Notes: generated by a model from the sequence alone, not told the origin. A stretch of DNA of 8,138 nt from Candidatus Bathyarchaeota archaeon (GCA_016867505.1 VGJH01000045.1:1-8138), one strand, 5' to 3'. Positions 1 through 6,259 are shown, numbered from the stretch's first letter. Numbers and translations: made by a program.

Positions 1-47
1 ATGGCTACAATATTTTCTTCTTGATTATTATTTTCTTGTTGATCCAA
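1..47 (-). CDS. Start of an unidentified gene, cut by the left edge
   Basis: Only about 15 codons are visible, starting from a TTG at 45-47 and reading MDQQENNNQEENIVA into the window edge. The start is supported by a strong Shine-Dalgarno (SD) sequence, AGGTGA at 54-59, six bases upstream. That site lies immediately after the stop of the upstream peptidoglycan-binding-like gene, so the two are probably co-transcribed and coupled. A TTG start also fits the preceding gene and two baseplate genes in this window. The visible N-terminus is Asn/Gln/Glu-rich and has no recognisable domain. It shares only an initial MDQ with the broken paralog at 804-1450, which is too little to claim homology. By position it could be another accessory or cargo protein. 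The function is unknown. Confidence 0.5.
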   Translation of the reverse strand, partial: MDQQENNNQEENIVA

Positions 48-53
48 GTTGTT

Positions 54-59
54 TCACCT
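54..59 (-). promoter_or_regulatory. Shine-Dalgarno AGGTGA that decides a TTG start
   Basis: The minus strand reads AGGTGA, an exact match to part of the anti-SD complement GGAGGTGATC, with a six-base spacer before the TTG at 45-47. It overlaps the stop region of the previous gene. The in-frame GTG at 55-57 lies inside this SD and opens only a very short frame, so it is not the start. Confidence 0.6.
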
Positions 60-699
60 AAATTTCTACTCCTTCTGAAGCAGCTTTTTCACAGACTGTT
101 ATCACCTTAAAGCCTTCAGTTAGTTCCAGTGGAGTCTCGTATGAGTCGTACCAGACACCAACCAGTAGACGGTTTATTGAGTCAGCTGTTTTGGGATCAA
201 CTTTACCTGTTTTAGCCAACACCTGACTATCCCAGTCTTTGTTGGTTGCTTGGAATTGCTTTATTGCTTTATCTAGTACTTCATCGAAATCTGCGTAAGG
301 ATCTTCTTCTTCGGAACTTTCTTCAATGTAACCAAGGGCAGTGAATGCAGCTTTTAATTGGTCAATCAAGTCTTGGCGTTCATCATCTGTTGAAATGGGT
401 CCCTCGCCTCCGTCTTTTTTATCTCGAAGTTCAAGTACTGGTAAAGGTCCTGAGTTACTTTCGTATTCCGTCTCTTCTATTTCGTTTATTGGGTTGACTG
501 TGATTTTTCCAGCGCCAGCAGGGAAATTTTTATCTGGTATGAAACCATCTTCATCGGTTACCCCTTCGGAACCTTCTCCTTCCTCTAATTCTAATTTATA
601 TTCTCTTTCAGCAGCTGAATTCCAGTTCTCATATACTATTCTTAAACTATCTATCACGATTGGTCCAACATCAGAGACTTTGACCTCTGTCTTGCTCAA
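58..699 (-). CDS. TDxxG beta-domain plus peptidoglycan-binding-like protein, intact copy
   Basis: 213 residues, acidic, with no signal peptide or membrane segment. Residues about 4-68 form a predicted beta-domain containing TDEDG (48-52) and a PAGAGKITV strand (60-68). A linker follows, with GGEGP at 97-101. Residues about 108-180 resemble a peptidoglycan-binding domain (PG_binding_1): a helix ending in LGY (122-124), then a helix with AIKQFQ (145-150), then KVDPKTADSINRL (166-178). A tail with YETPLELT (187-194) is shared with the neighbouring copy. The layout of a TDxxG beta-domain followed by a peptidoglycan-binding domain is known near VgrG/CIS spike genes; this is recalled, not searched. 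The start is TTG (697-699). A stop lies just upstream in frame, and the N-terminus aligns residue for residue with the ATG-started paralog. The role is inferred: an accessory or cargo protein of the particle, possibly binding cell-wall glycan. Binding is not shown. Confidence 0.72.
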   Translation of the reverse strand: MSKTEVKVSDVGPIVIDSLRIVYENWNSAAEREYKLELEEGEGSEGVTDEDGFIPDKNFPAGAGKITVNPINEIEETEYESNSGPLPVLELRDKKDGGEGPISTDDERQDLIDQLKAAFTALGYIEESSEEEDPYADFDEVLDKAIKQFQATNKDWDSQVLAKTGKVDPKTADSINRLLVGVWYDSYETPLELTEGFKVITVCEKAASEGVEI

Positions 700-803
700 G
701 CATCATCAACTCTGATAAAATCACAGTTTAACTTACTCTTATGACTTAAAACAATTTTCTTACTTAAATTATGCTATTAAATTTAATAATCCTTCAATTT
801 CAA
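700..803 (-). promoter_or_regulatory. AT-rich spacer with a 14-base palindrome, possible promoter
   Basis: This 104-base gap separates the broken copy from the intact copy. It holds a perfect palindrome, TATTAAATTTAATA, at 775-788, and on the minus strand a TTGAAG and CATAAT pair 18 bases apart that could be a weak bacterial-type promoter. Such motifs are common by chance in AT-rich DNA. The gap is longer than those inside the baseplate operon, so independent expression of the intact copy is plausible but unproven. No stable terminator is apparent. Confidence 0.25.
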
Positions 804-1450
804 CTAAATTTCTATACCTTCAGTGACTGCGAGCTTTTCAATAATTGTTATTAGCTTAAACTCTGTTGTAAGCTCAAGAGGAGTCTCATATTTATCATAC
901 CATAAACCTATCATTGCTCTATTCAATGAGTCTCCAGCTCTAGGTCCAATTTTTGCGTCTTTTTCTAGTGGTTGATCATCCCAGTCTTTGTAAGTTGATT
1001 GAAACAGTTTCACTGATTTCTCGGTGTTACTCCCAAAATCGCCGTCGACTCCATCCTGGTTTGGTCCAGAGTTGCCTAAGGGGTAATTTAATGCTTTCAA
1101 CATTTTTTAAAGTTTTTCAACAATGTCGCTCCTAGAATCGCCTCTTCTTATTGGGCCTTCACCTCCATCAGCCTTATTCCTGAGTTCAAATGGTGAGAAA
1201 GGTCCGGGATTATCTTCAGAGTTTGAGTCTTCGTCTTCTACGAGTTTTTTAGTGTTGCTTTTCCTGTTCCGCTTGGGAATAATTTTTCCTTCAGACATCC
1301 GTCATCGTCTGTGCTATCTTCGATATTATTACCTTGAAGTGAATGAGTGTATTGTCTTTGATTAATGAGTCTGCCATCTTGTGAAACAAACCTTACGCTC
1401 TCAATCACGTTTGGGCTTATCTTAGGGATGGTGATTTCTTTTTGATCCAT
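804..1450 (-). pseudogene. Broken paralog of the peptidoglycan-binding-like protein (one frameshift, one stop)
   Basis: Three open pieces align end to end with the intact copy at 58-699. An N-terminal piece (1238-1450, ATG start, contains TDDDG) stops at TAG 1238-1240. The frame resumes one base over with KKLVEDEDSNSEDNPGP and ELRNKADGGEGP and runs to TAA at 1107-1109. After AAA, the same frame continues from ATG 1101-1103 through DGDFGSNTEKSVKLFQ, the peptidoglycan-binding motif, to EGIEI. The span is 647 bases; adding one base gives 648, exactly 216 codons against 214 in the paralog including stops. The frame break sits at an A-run (1245-1250) where seven A's would restore it. The TAA aligns with Lys115 of the paralog, so AAA to TAA is the simplest cause. 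The C-terminal regions are about half identical, so the duplication is old and the lesions look recent. Alternatives are sequencing errors at homopolymers, recoding, or translation as separate pieces. Confidence 0.78.
1244..1250 (-). other. In-phase A AAA AAC heptamer at the frame break
   Basis: The minus strand reads CTA AAA AAC TCG TAG in the upstream frame, so the heptamer A AAA AAC has the X XXY YYZ phasing of known -1 ribosomal slippery sites. A -1 slip here would continue exactly into the frame homologous to the paralog, giving LVEDED after the site. The same result follows from restoring one missing A. I see no convincing stem or pseudoknot just downstream, and a second stop remains at 1107-1109, so simple decay is at least as likely. 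Confidence 0.35.
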
Positions 1451-1491
1451 TTAATCTTCACTTGGAGTGTTTATAGAATAGCATGTTTGTG

Positions 1492-1532
1492 AAAAAAACT
1501 TCAATTTTCCGGATAATGTGAAATAGAAATTG
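1492..1532 (-). terminator. Weak hairpin with T7 tract after the baseplate operon
   Basis: Read on the minus strand, arms CAATTTC (1526-1532) and GAAAATTG (1502-1509) can pair with one bulge. They are followed three bases later by seven T's (1492-1498). The stem is AT-rich and its loop is long, so intrinsic termination of a bacterial type would be weak, but a T-tract alone can end archaeal transcripts. The position just after the last baseplate-like gene and before the duplicated pair fits a transcript boundary. Confidence 0.4.
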
Positions 1533-1536
1533 GGTG

Positions 1537-2190
1537 TTACCTTTTTACTGGTCTAATTCTTGCTACGTGTTGGATTACATTTGCAATTCTTGGAGCACTT
1601 TCCGCTTTCGTGTTCTTAAATGATATGTACCTAACTTCTTTGTCGGTGTTAGGGTTCACCACTTGATACTTGTACCAGACTTTTTCATTCGGGGCTAGTA
1701 AGTATTCCATATATGGGTTTTTTGTATTCCTTACTTTCAGCTCCAATGATTCGTTTATGAATATGTCGCTTATTACATGTGAGCTTCCATCGACATATTC
1801 TAATGCAATTTCAAGCATCGGTTGTTCTCCTCCCTCTGCTCCACTCCAGTAATAGAATAAGTCGAAGAAGTCTAATATACCAAATTTACATATTTCACCT
1901 GGTTTGCCTTTTTCTGAAACCCACTGACGAGTGATGTAACCTAAGACACTTGTCGCATAGCTTCCAACCTCGCCAGGTAACTCTTCGTCAAGTCTGTACG
2001 ATTTTCCTGTGGGACTATCCATGTTGATTAGTGTAACACTTTTTGCCATGTTATTGATGTAGTCTCTGAGGATCTGGAGCTCTTGTTCAATTTTTGTCAG
2101 ATCTTCTTGGACATCTTCCTGAACCTTGTTCCAATCCTCTGATTTGATTAATTCTCCTGGCTTTTTCTTTATAGGCTCAAATTTTACCAA
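1537..2190 (-). CDS. Baseplate-associated coiled-coil protein, possible fibre or adaptor
   Basis: 217 residues. The N-terminus (1-20) has the pattern FEPIKKKPGELIKSEDWN, followed by an acidic amphipathic helix (about 17-48) likely to form a coiled coil. A KPG-[DE]-LI-x-x-[ED]-DW start is a pattern I recall from small proteins next to gpI genes in CIS clusters. The middle is aromatic (FFDLFYYW at 108-115) and predicted beta strands follow; the C-terminus is basic (ARIRPVKR). There is no enzymatic motif, signal peptide or membrane span. It starts at TTG (2188-2190) behind AAGGAG at 2199-2204 with an eight-base spacer, and the start lies just after the TGA of the gpI-like gene (2196-2198). Position after gpI and the coiled coil suggest a baseplate-anchored trimeric fibre or adaptor; this is inference. 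It is the last gene before a likely terminator. Confidence 0.6.
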   Translation of the reverse strand: MVKFEPIKKKPGELIKSEDWNKVQEDVQEDLTKIEQELQILRDYINNMAKSVTLINMDSPTGKSYRLDEELPGEVGSYATSVLGYITRQWVSEKGKPGEICKFGILDFFDLFYYWSGAEGGEQPMLEIALEYVDGSSHVISDIFINESLELKVRNTKNPYMEYLLAPNEKVWYKYQVVNPNTDKEVRYISFKNTKAESAPRIANVIQHVARIRPVKR

Positions 2191-2195
2191 TCAAC

Positions 2196-3086
2196 TCACT
2201 CCTTAACTAAATTAATTATAGCTGTCACACCACTTGCTTTAATTGCATATACTGTGTCTTGAATGCTTTTGAATTCTTTGCCGAGTGGAATAACTTTCTC
2301 AGGTATACGCAACTCGAAGGTAGCTGGTGTGTTAGCTACCCATTTAAAACCAATTTTAATGGTGGGAATACCCACAGCAAACTTTGACTCGTCGAATACT
2401 GATGAGTCAAAGACACCAATTTCTTTACTTATAGGTTCCTTGTATGACCAAAGGTGTTTCTTGCGGAGCACTTTTGGTGGATTCTTTTCATCGTTTTTCT
2501 TTTTAGTTCCTTTCTCCAGTTTTATTGTTTGGCCTTTCTTAATTATTCCATTATAAGTTATTACTTCATTTGTTTCAAGGTTTGTTATTGAGGGATTCTC
2601 AATTTTATCATGTTCTGAATGTATACTAAGTTCGATTATTGGCTCAGTGTCAAAGATGCTTTCGCTGGACATCTCCCAGATATCCCCAGAATTTACGATA
2701 TGCTCTTTAATGACTTCTTTTGGTGGATTCTCAATTAATTCTATAAGTGAGTTTTGGGGAAGGCCAAGTTCTTGATTAACTGTTGTAAGAATTGCGTTTT
2801 TTGTGCCTCCTCCCTGATACTCGATGATGGCTCTTTTTAATCTGCTTCGATATTCTTGATCTTGTTCATTGTTTTTACGGGGCATGTTAAATAATGAGCC
2901 AATCTTATCTAGGTCTTCTAGGTTGGCTTTATCAACCCAATGTGAACGCATTATGAGTGTTAATTCTTTCTCTGCTTCATCGATTTGTTTACCAAGAGCT
3001 GTCATGAATTTGTAAATGTTGGATTCAGTGTCCCATACGGTGAAGTAGTCTGGAAGACTCTCTAGAATCCGATTTGTCCTCTCCAA
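2196..3086 (-). CDS. gpI-like tail/baseplate wedge protein with a distal-tail-like insert
   Basis: 296 residues. The N-terminal half (1-115) has the P2 gpI/XkdU-like pattern: LPDYF (11-15), a helix around DEAEKEL, LEDLDKIGSLFNMPR (56-70), then YRSRLKRAI and EYQGGGTKNAI (79-99). Residues about 145-193 (PIIELSIHS, then PSITNLETNEVITYNG, then GQTIKLE) resemble the C-terminal beta-sandwich strands of siphophage distal tail proteins. A lysine-rich loop (194-210) follows, then VFDSSVFDESKF (225-236), a motif seen in tail proteins of this group, and a C-terminal strand region ending ASGVTAIINLVKE. The start is TTG (3084-3086) behind AGAGGT at 3094-3099 with a seven-base spacer; it follows the gpJ stop by one base. 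The role in the family is a wedge or tip component of the baseplate that holds fibres. The gpI identity is strong in the N-terminal half and less sure beyond. Confidence 0.8.
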   Translation of the reverse strand: MERTNRILESLPDYFTVWDTESNIYKFMTALGKQIDEAEKELTLIMRSHWVDKANLEDLDKIGSLFNMPRKNNEQDQEYRSRLKRAIIEYQGGGTKNAILTTVNQELGLPQNSLIELIENPPKEVIKEHIVNSGDIWEMSSESIFDTEPIIELSIHSEHDKIENPSITNLETNEVITYNGIIKKGQTIKLEKGTKKKNDEKNPPKVLRKKHLWSYKEPISKEIGVFDSSVFDESKFAVGIPTIKIGFKWVANTPATFELRIPEKVIPLGKEFKSIQDTVYAIKASGVTAIINLVKE

Positions 3087-3087
3087 A

Positions 3088-4665
3088 TTAACTACCTCTG
3101 GGAGCTCTCTTGGTGGAAATGGATACTTCTCTAATTAAGACAATCTCTTCCGGTTTTATAGCCACATTACCTTGAATGACCATTGGCTCTTCTTTCTCTC
3201 TATAAATGGATAGTTCCATCTCCTCAACATCATAAATTTCCTTAACTGAAAATGCAGAGGATATTATTCGGTTATAAACAAGATCCTCACCGATGTCAAG
3301 AGCAGAGAAATAAGAGCGTATATTTGACTCTAGTTCTCTTGTTGCTTTTGCTTCATCAGCCCCAGCCCTTATCACTGCTAAGATTTTTAGATTAACGTTA
3401 ACTGTTTTTGGTCTTTGCATCTCTACTTTGATGCCAGCAGCTCTAGTATTTTCAATGACATTGTTAATAACTACTTCAGAGCCACCTTGAACAATTACCC
3501 GGATTATACCTGGGACTCCATCAGGCATCTCTTCTATCAAAACTGATGAGACTCCTTCAATGCCTTTTATGCCTGACTCAATTGAGGTCATAGTAGCTTT
3601 TCCAGCTACTTCAAGGGCGTGTTTTACTCTTACTCTCAAGTCTTCATCTGTTTCTATATCGGTTCCGGAAAGTATGTCGCTTCTGTTTATAACGTATTCA
3701 ACACCGACAAGTGGCTGAGGCATCATACTTAAGCTGCCTGCATATACGTTGCCATTTATTCCTGGAATGTTTGACTTTACTGGAACATCTGCTTCCCATC
3801 TACCTTCTGGAGTTTTCACGAGTATTTTTTCTTCAAGAGTTGTGAATACCTTTGCTTCTTCAGCTTTTCTGGTATAGGTTGAAACACGAGATCCAACTGG
3901 AATAATTATCTGTTCCTCAGTCACATAATCTACATAGAATGTGGAGTCATTGTCAGGGTTTTTACCTGACTCAATCCAGACAATTGAGTCTTCTCTTAAA
4001 GTAAAATCTTCCAGATCCTTAAATAAAGTTGTTTTACCAGATGCTGTGCCTTCAACCTTCGTTATTTTTTTTATCGGTGATTTATTCAATTTAATTATTC
4101 TTTTGTCATAAAGATGAGTTTCAGTTGCTACATTTAATGTGCCTGGTTCAGTGTTTCTTCCGAAGGTCACTAAACCTGTTGCAGGCTCAGCTTGTTTTCT
4201 GATTATTCCTAAAAGTGAAACAACTAGATCGAGAGCACTCCCTGTTGCTGTATCAACGTAACCACTTAAGTACATATAGTTCATTTGAGCATATAGAAAA
4301 TCTAGTTCTCGCCCCACCGCTTCAACGATTGTTCTTATTACGCTTCCTGGGTTAGCGTCGGTGATGTTTGTCACTCCACCAATCAGGTAATTAACGAAAA
4401 ATGGTGTTTTATCATCTGGTTTTTCACCATTTTGCGTCCACTCAATCATGTCGCCGGAGAGCTTGTAATCAATTTCCTTATTGAAGATGATCTGTACACC
4501 GTTGCGGATGCCTGTGACTTTAACAATGTCCTTTACTGGCGTGTTAACGAACTTGTATTTTGTCTGGCTGGTGTTAGCTATGAACTTCTCGTTGATAACA
4601 CCTTTAGTAATTTGAGACAGAATGTTTTCTATAACCTCATTATAGGTTCTTCTAGTAAAACTCAT
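3088..4665 (-). CDS. gpJ/gp6-like baseplate wedge protein
   Basis: 525 residues, somewhat longer than phage P2 gpJ because of inserted domains. Family signatures are GSALDLVVSLLGIIRKQAEPATG (142-164, helix then strand), the strand pair ending IIIPVGSRVSTYT (253-265), IPGINGNVYAGSL (300-312), SGTDIETDEDLRVRVKHA (333-350) and GIEGVSSVLI (368-377). The C-terminal domain follows at about 420-525. gpJ/gp6 proteins dimerise to form the wedge ring whose rearrangement starts sheath contraction. Two similar segments, 34-94 and 184-247, flank the LDLVVSLLG core and are annotated separately. The ATG start (4663-4665) has a near-perfect SD GGAGGTG (4671-4677, five-base spacer) and overlaps the gp25-like stop as ATGA, implying translational coupling. 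No lesions are seen. Confidence 0.93.
   Translation of the reverse strand: MSFTRRTYNEVIENILSQITKGVINEKFIANTSQTKYKFVNTPVKDIVKVTGIRNGVQIIFNKEIDYKLSGDMIEWTQNGEKPDDKTPFFVNYLIGGVTNITDANPGSVIRTIVEAVGRELDFLYAQMNYMYLSGYVDTATGSALDLVVSLLGIIRKQAEPATGLVTFGRNTEPGTLNVATETHLYDKRIIKLNKSPIKKITKVEGTASGKTTLFKDLEDFTLREDSIVWIESGKNPDNDSTFYVDYVTEEQIIIPVGSRVSTYTRKAEEAKVFTTLEEKILVKTPEGRWEADVPVKSNIPGINGNVYAGSLSMMPQPLVGVEYVINRSDILSGTDIETDEDLRVRVKHALEVAGKATMTSIESGIKGIEGVSSVLIEEMPDGVPGIIRVIVQGGSEVVINNVIENTRAAGIKVEMQRPKTVNVNLKILAVIRAGADEAKATRELESNIRSYFSALDIGEDLVYNRIISSAFSVKEIYDVEEMELSIYREKEEPMVIQGNVAIKPEEIVLIREVSISTKRAPRGS
3925..4116 (-). repeat. gpJ internal domain, copy 2 (residues 184-247)
   Basis: This copy sits inside the gpJ core, between the strand ending GLVTFGRN and the strand IIIPVGSRV, which in ordinary gpJ proteins are close together. 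It aligns with copy 1 through PIKKITKVEG, IVWIESGKNPDN and FYVDY. DNA-level identity is not obvious, so the duplication is old or both copies came from a common insert family. Confidence 0.7.
4384..4566 (-). repeat. gpJ internal domain, copy 1 (residues 34-94)
   Basis: This N-terminal segment has the order TPVKDIVKVTGIRNG, then a strand region, then MIEWTQNGEKPDDKTPFFVNY. It matches copy 2 at 3925-4116 in order and spacing: PVKDIVKVTG/PIKKITKVEG, IEWTQNGEKPDD/IVWIESGKNPDN and FFVNY/FYVDY. It looks like a small beta-sandwich placed before the standard gpJ core. Confidence 0.7.
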
Positions 4666-5084
4666 GACGCCACCTCCAAATAAAACGGGAAAACAATATT
4701 AAGTAAGCTAGTACCCGTGATGGGTGTTATTGTTGCTTTGATATCAATTCGATTAAGATTATCCTTATAGGTCTCAAGACTTAGGTAAGTGATCTCTCTA
4801 ATGCGTGGATCCTGAAGCAAGGCTTCCCTAACATAGGATCTGATGAGTTCTTTGGTCCTCTCATTATTGGGTTCACCAATTAACTCATGAAGTCGTGAAC
4901 CATAGATCCTGTGACCAAGATTACCCAACTCACCTCTGCTTGTGCGAAGCTTATTGATCAGGGATTGGCCTAGATTAAAATCTCCTGAAACAACATCTAA
5001 ATCACCATACGGAGTTATGGCGATATCTATTCCTTCTTCCTTCTCGACAAGCTTAATGTCCTTACCGAGTTGTTCTTGAGACAT
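4662..5084 (-). CDS. gp25/gpW-like baseplate wedge protein
   Basis: 140 residues, the usual size for the GPW_gp25 family. Diagnostic features are GDLDVVSGDFNLGQSLINKL (27-46), the LRTSRGELGNLGHRIYGSRL stretch (46-65), GEPNNERT at 70-77 covering the conserved E-P-R-like motif, and VREALLQDPRIREI (85-98). gp25 is the most conserved wedge component. It clamps gpJ/gp6 and contacts the first sheath ring, so it is a marker of true contractile systems. The ATG start (5082-5084) has AGGA at 5093-5096 with an eight-base spacer. The gene lies 21 bases after the PAAR gene and overlaps gpJ by four bases (ATGA). Confidence 0.95.
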   Translation of the reverse strand: MSQEQLGKDIKLVEKEEGIDIAITPYGDLDVVSGDFNLGQSLINKLRTSRGELGNLGHRIYGSRLHELIGEPNNERTKELIRSYVREALLQDPRIREITYLSLETYKDNLNRIDIKATITPITGTSLLNIVFPFYLEVAS

Positions 5085-5105
5085 CTCTAAATTCCTACTT
5101 TCAAG

Positions 5106-5501
5106 TCACCCTATTATAACATTTCCGACAGCAATTAGCTGGCCTGTGGGTGAATCAATTGGGTCAGCACACGTTGATACTATATCCCCCATCCTTGCAG
5201 CAGGTTTATTATTGATAAAAACTGTCGGGCTTCCCATCATAATTGTTGCTTTATTTGTTGGAGGTTTTTGAAACATTGTTCCTGGAGGGGTAGGTATATG
5301 TGGTGGGAAATTATCTGCAGTACTTCCGACAGTTGCTGCTGCCATATTATTAATTAAAACATTTGAAGATAAGTTTCCATTTAACATTCCGTTAAATGGA
5401 TGTGGTAAAGGTGTGGGCACCGGCCCACTAGGACTAGGTACCATTACTATATGTATATCCACACTGACGATCATGTCACCTTGTTTAGCAGCAGTTGGCA
5501 T
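5106..5501 (-). CDS. PAAR-domain spike tip protein
   Basis: 131 residues. PAAR itself is present at 100-103 within NNKPAARMGDIVSTC (97-111), and a matching first half carries INNMAAATVGS (50-60). The protein is rich in Pro and Gly. His17, His34, His68 and Cys111 are candidates for the three-His one-Cys metal site that PAAR tips use. In the family, PAAR proteins form a small metal-pinned cone on the trimeric gp5/VgrG beta-helix and sharpen it for membrane piercing. There is no C-terminal toxin extension; the protein ends VGNVIIG. The ATG start (5499-5501) sits four bases after GGTGA, which is part of GGGTGAT at 5505-5511 and overlaps the stop of the spike gene, so the two are coupled as expected for direct partners. 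Confidence 0.95.
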   Translation of the reverse strand: MPTAAKQGDMIVSVDIHIVMVPSPSGPVPTPLPHPFNGMLNGNLSSNVLINNMAAATVGSTADNFPPHIPTPPGTMFQKPPTNKATIMMGSPTVFINNKPAARMGDIVSTCADPIDSPTGQLIAVGNVIIG

Positions 5502-5510
5502 TCAATCACC

Positions 5511-6257
5511 CTAGTTAATTTTCACCATTGATCCTTTAATCTCAAGTATGCCACCAGATTCAAGTTTTCCCATACTACTCGAAGTTATTTCCATTTTTCC
5601 CGCGGTAGCAATTTTTGTATTACCATCAGGTTCAGCATTTAAATCACCACCAACTTTTAATTTTAAATTACCACCACTTTTAAGCTCCATTTCTCCTGAA
5701 CTTTCGATTTTAATTTTGTCTCCCTTAATTGTGAAATCGCTTTCAGTATTAATTACCATTTTTTCTTTAGAATTGATAACTACATCACCATTAATTTTAA
5801 CCTCTACGTTAGTATTTCCTGCTTCAAGGTACACTGAATCATCTTTCATTGTTAGTGCCAAGCCACTTGGAAGTTTGATGTATACTCTCCGTAAATCCGA
5901 GTTTTGGGAATAAGGTGGAACATAAACTACTTCTTCACCTTTGCTAAGTGGAGGCCTATCCTCATCGTTGTATAATCTACCTACAATTATTGGTGCATTA
6001 ATGTTTCCATCGATGAAGTTGATTAATACAAGGTCCCCAACTTTGGGGATGTAAGCCATCCCAATGTGCTGAGTTGCCACTGGAACCTTACGCAGCTCTA
6101 ACTCGCCATTCTTCAGCTTAACATTGCATTCATAGTTGTTCTTATCTGAATCAGATTCATGGGGGAAAATTGATGTAACTATACCAAGCTCTGCGATGTA
6201 GAGTTTTGATAATTCCTTCTCAACAATTTTTTGAATAACATCTACTAATCCAGACAT
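5511..6257 (-). CDS. gpV/gp5-like central spike protein (OB-fold plus beta-helix)
   Basis: 248 residues from the chosen ATG. Residues about 20-98 form the gp5/VgrG OB-fold, ending in the signature NAPIIVGRLYNDEDRPP (87-103); KVGDLVLINFIDG (72-84) is the typical strand before it. Residues about 122-248 are short repeating strands (VKINGDVVIN, MVINTESDFTIKGDKIKIES, GEMELKSGGNLKLKVGGDL) that form the triple-stranded beta-helix needle. No lysozyme domain lies between them, unlike T4 gp5, and the hub domain is a separate gene, unlike VgrG. Start choice: GGAGG at 6266-6270 is eight bases before the ATG at 6255-6257 but only two before the ATG at 6261-6263, and it overlaps a TTG at 6270-6272. MSGLVDVIQK is therefore the likely N-terminus. 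It starts two bases after the stop of the gpD-like gene. Confidence 0.93.
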   Translation of the reverse strand: MSGLVDVIQKIVEKELSKLYIAELGIVTSIFPHESDSDKNNYECNVKLKNGELELRKVPVATQHIGMAYIPKVGDLVLINFIDGNINAPIIVGRLYNDEDRPPLSKGEEVVYVPPYSQNSDLRRVYIKLPSGLALTMKDDSVYLEAGNTNVEVKINGDVVINSKEKMVINTESDFTIKGDKIKIESSGEMELKSGGNLKLKVGGDLNAEPDGNTKIATAGKMEITSSSMGKLESGGILEIKGSMVKIN

Positions 6258-6259
6258 TT

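Noticed and set aside
341..715. Open frame of 124 codons on the plus strand opposite the intact peptidoglycan-binding-like gene
   Set aside because: It is Ser/Pro-rich without domain pattern, lies fully antisense to a gene with a clear paralog, and is the reverse shadow of acidic codons.
775..788. Palindrome TATTAAATTTAATA as a regulator operator
   Set aside because: All-AT palindromes of this length arise easily in AT-rich spacers and no second copy was found in the other gaps; it is kept only as part of the spacer note.
1107..1298. Independent 63-codon gene starting at ATG 1296-1298
   Set aside because: Its first residues read out of frame through sequence homologous to the paralog's N-terminal domain, it has no SD, and only the part after the A-run aligns with the paralog. 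It is a piece of the broken gene.
5106..5501. PAAR protein as a toxin-bearing evolved effector
   Set aside because: The protein ends right after the second half of the PAAR fold, with no C-terminal extension.
5548..5913. Open frame of 121 codons on the plus strand opposite the spike gene
   Set aside because: It is low-complexity hydrophobic/Ser/Pro sequence antisense to the beta-helix repeats; the repeat periodicity of the minus-strand gene explains the open frame.
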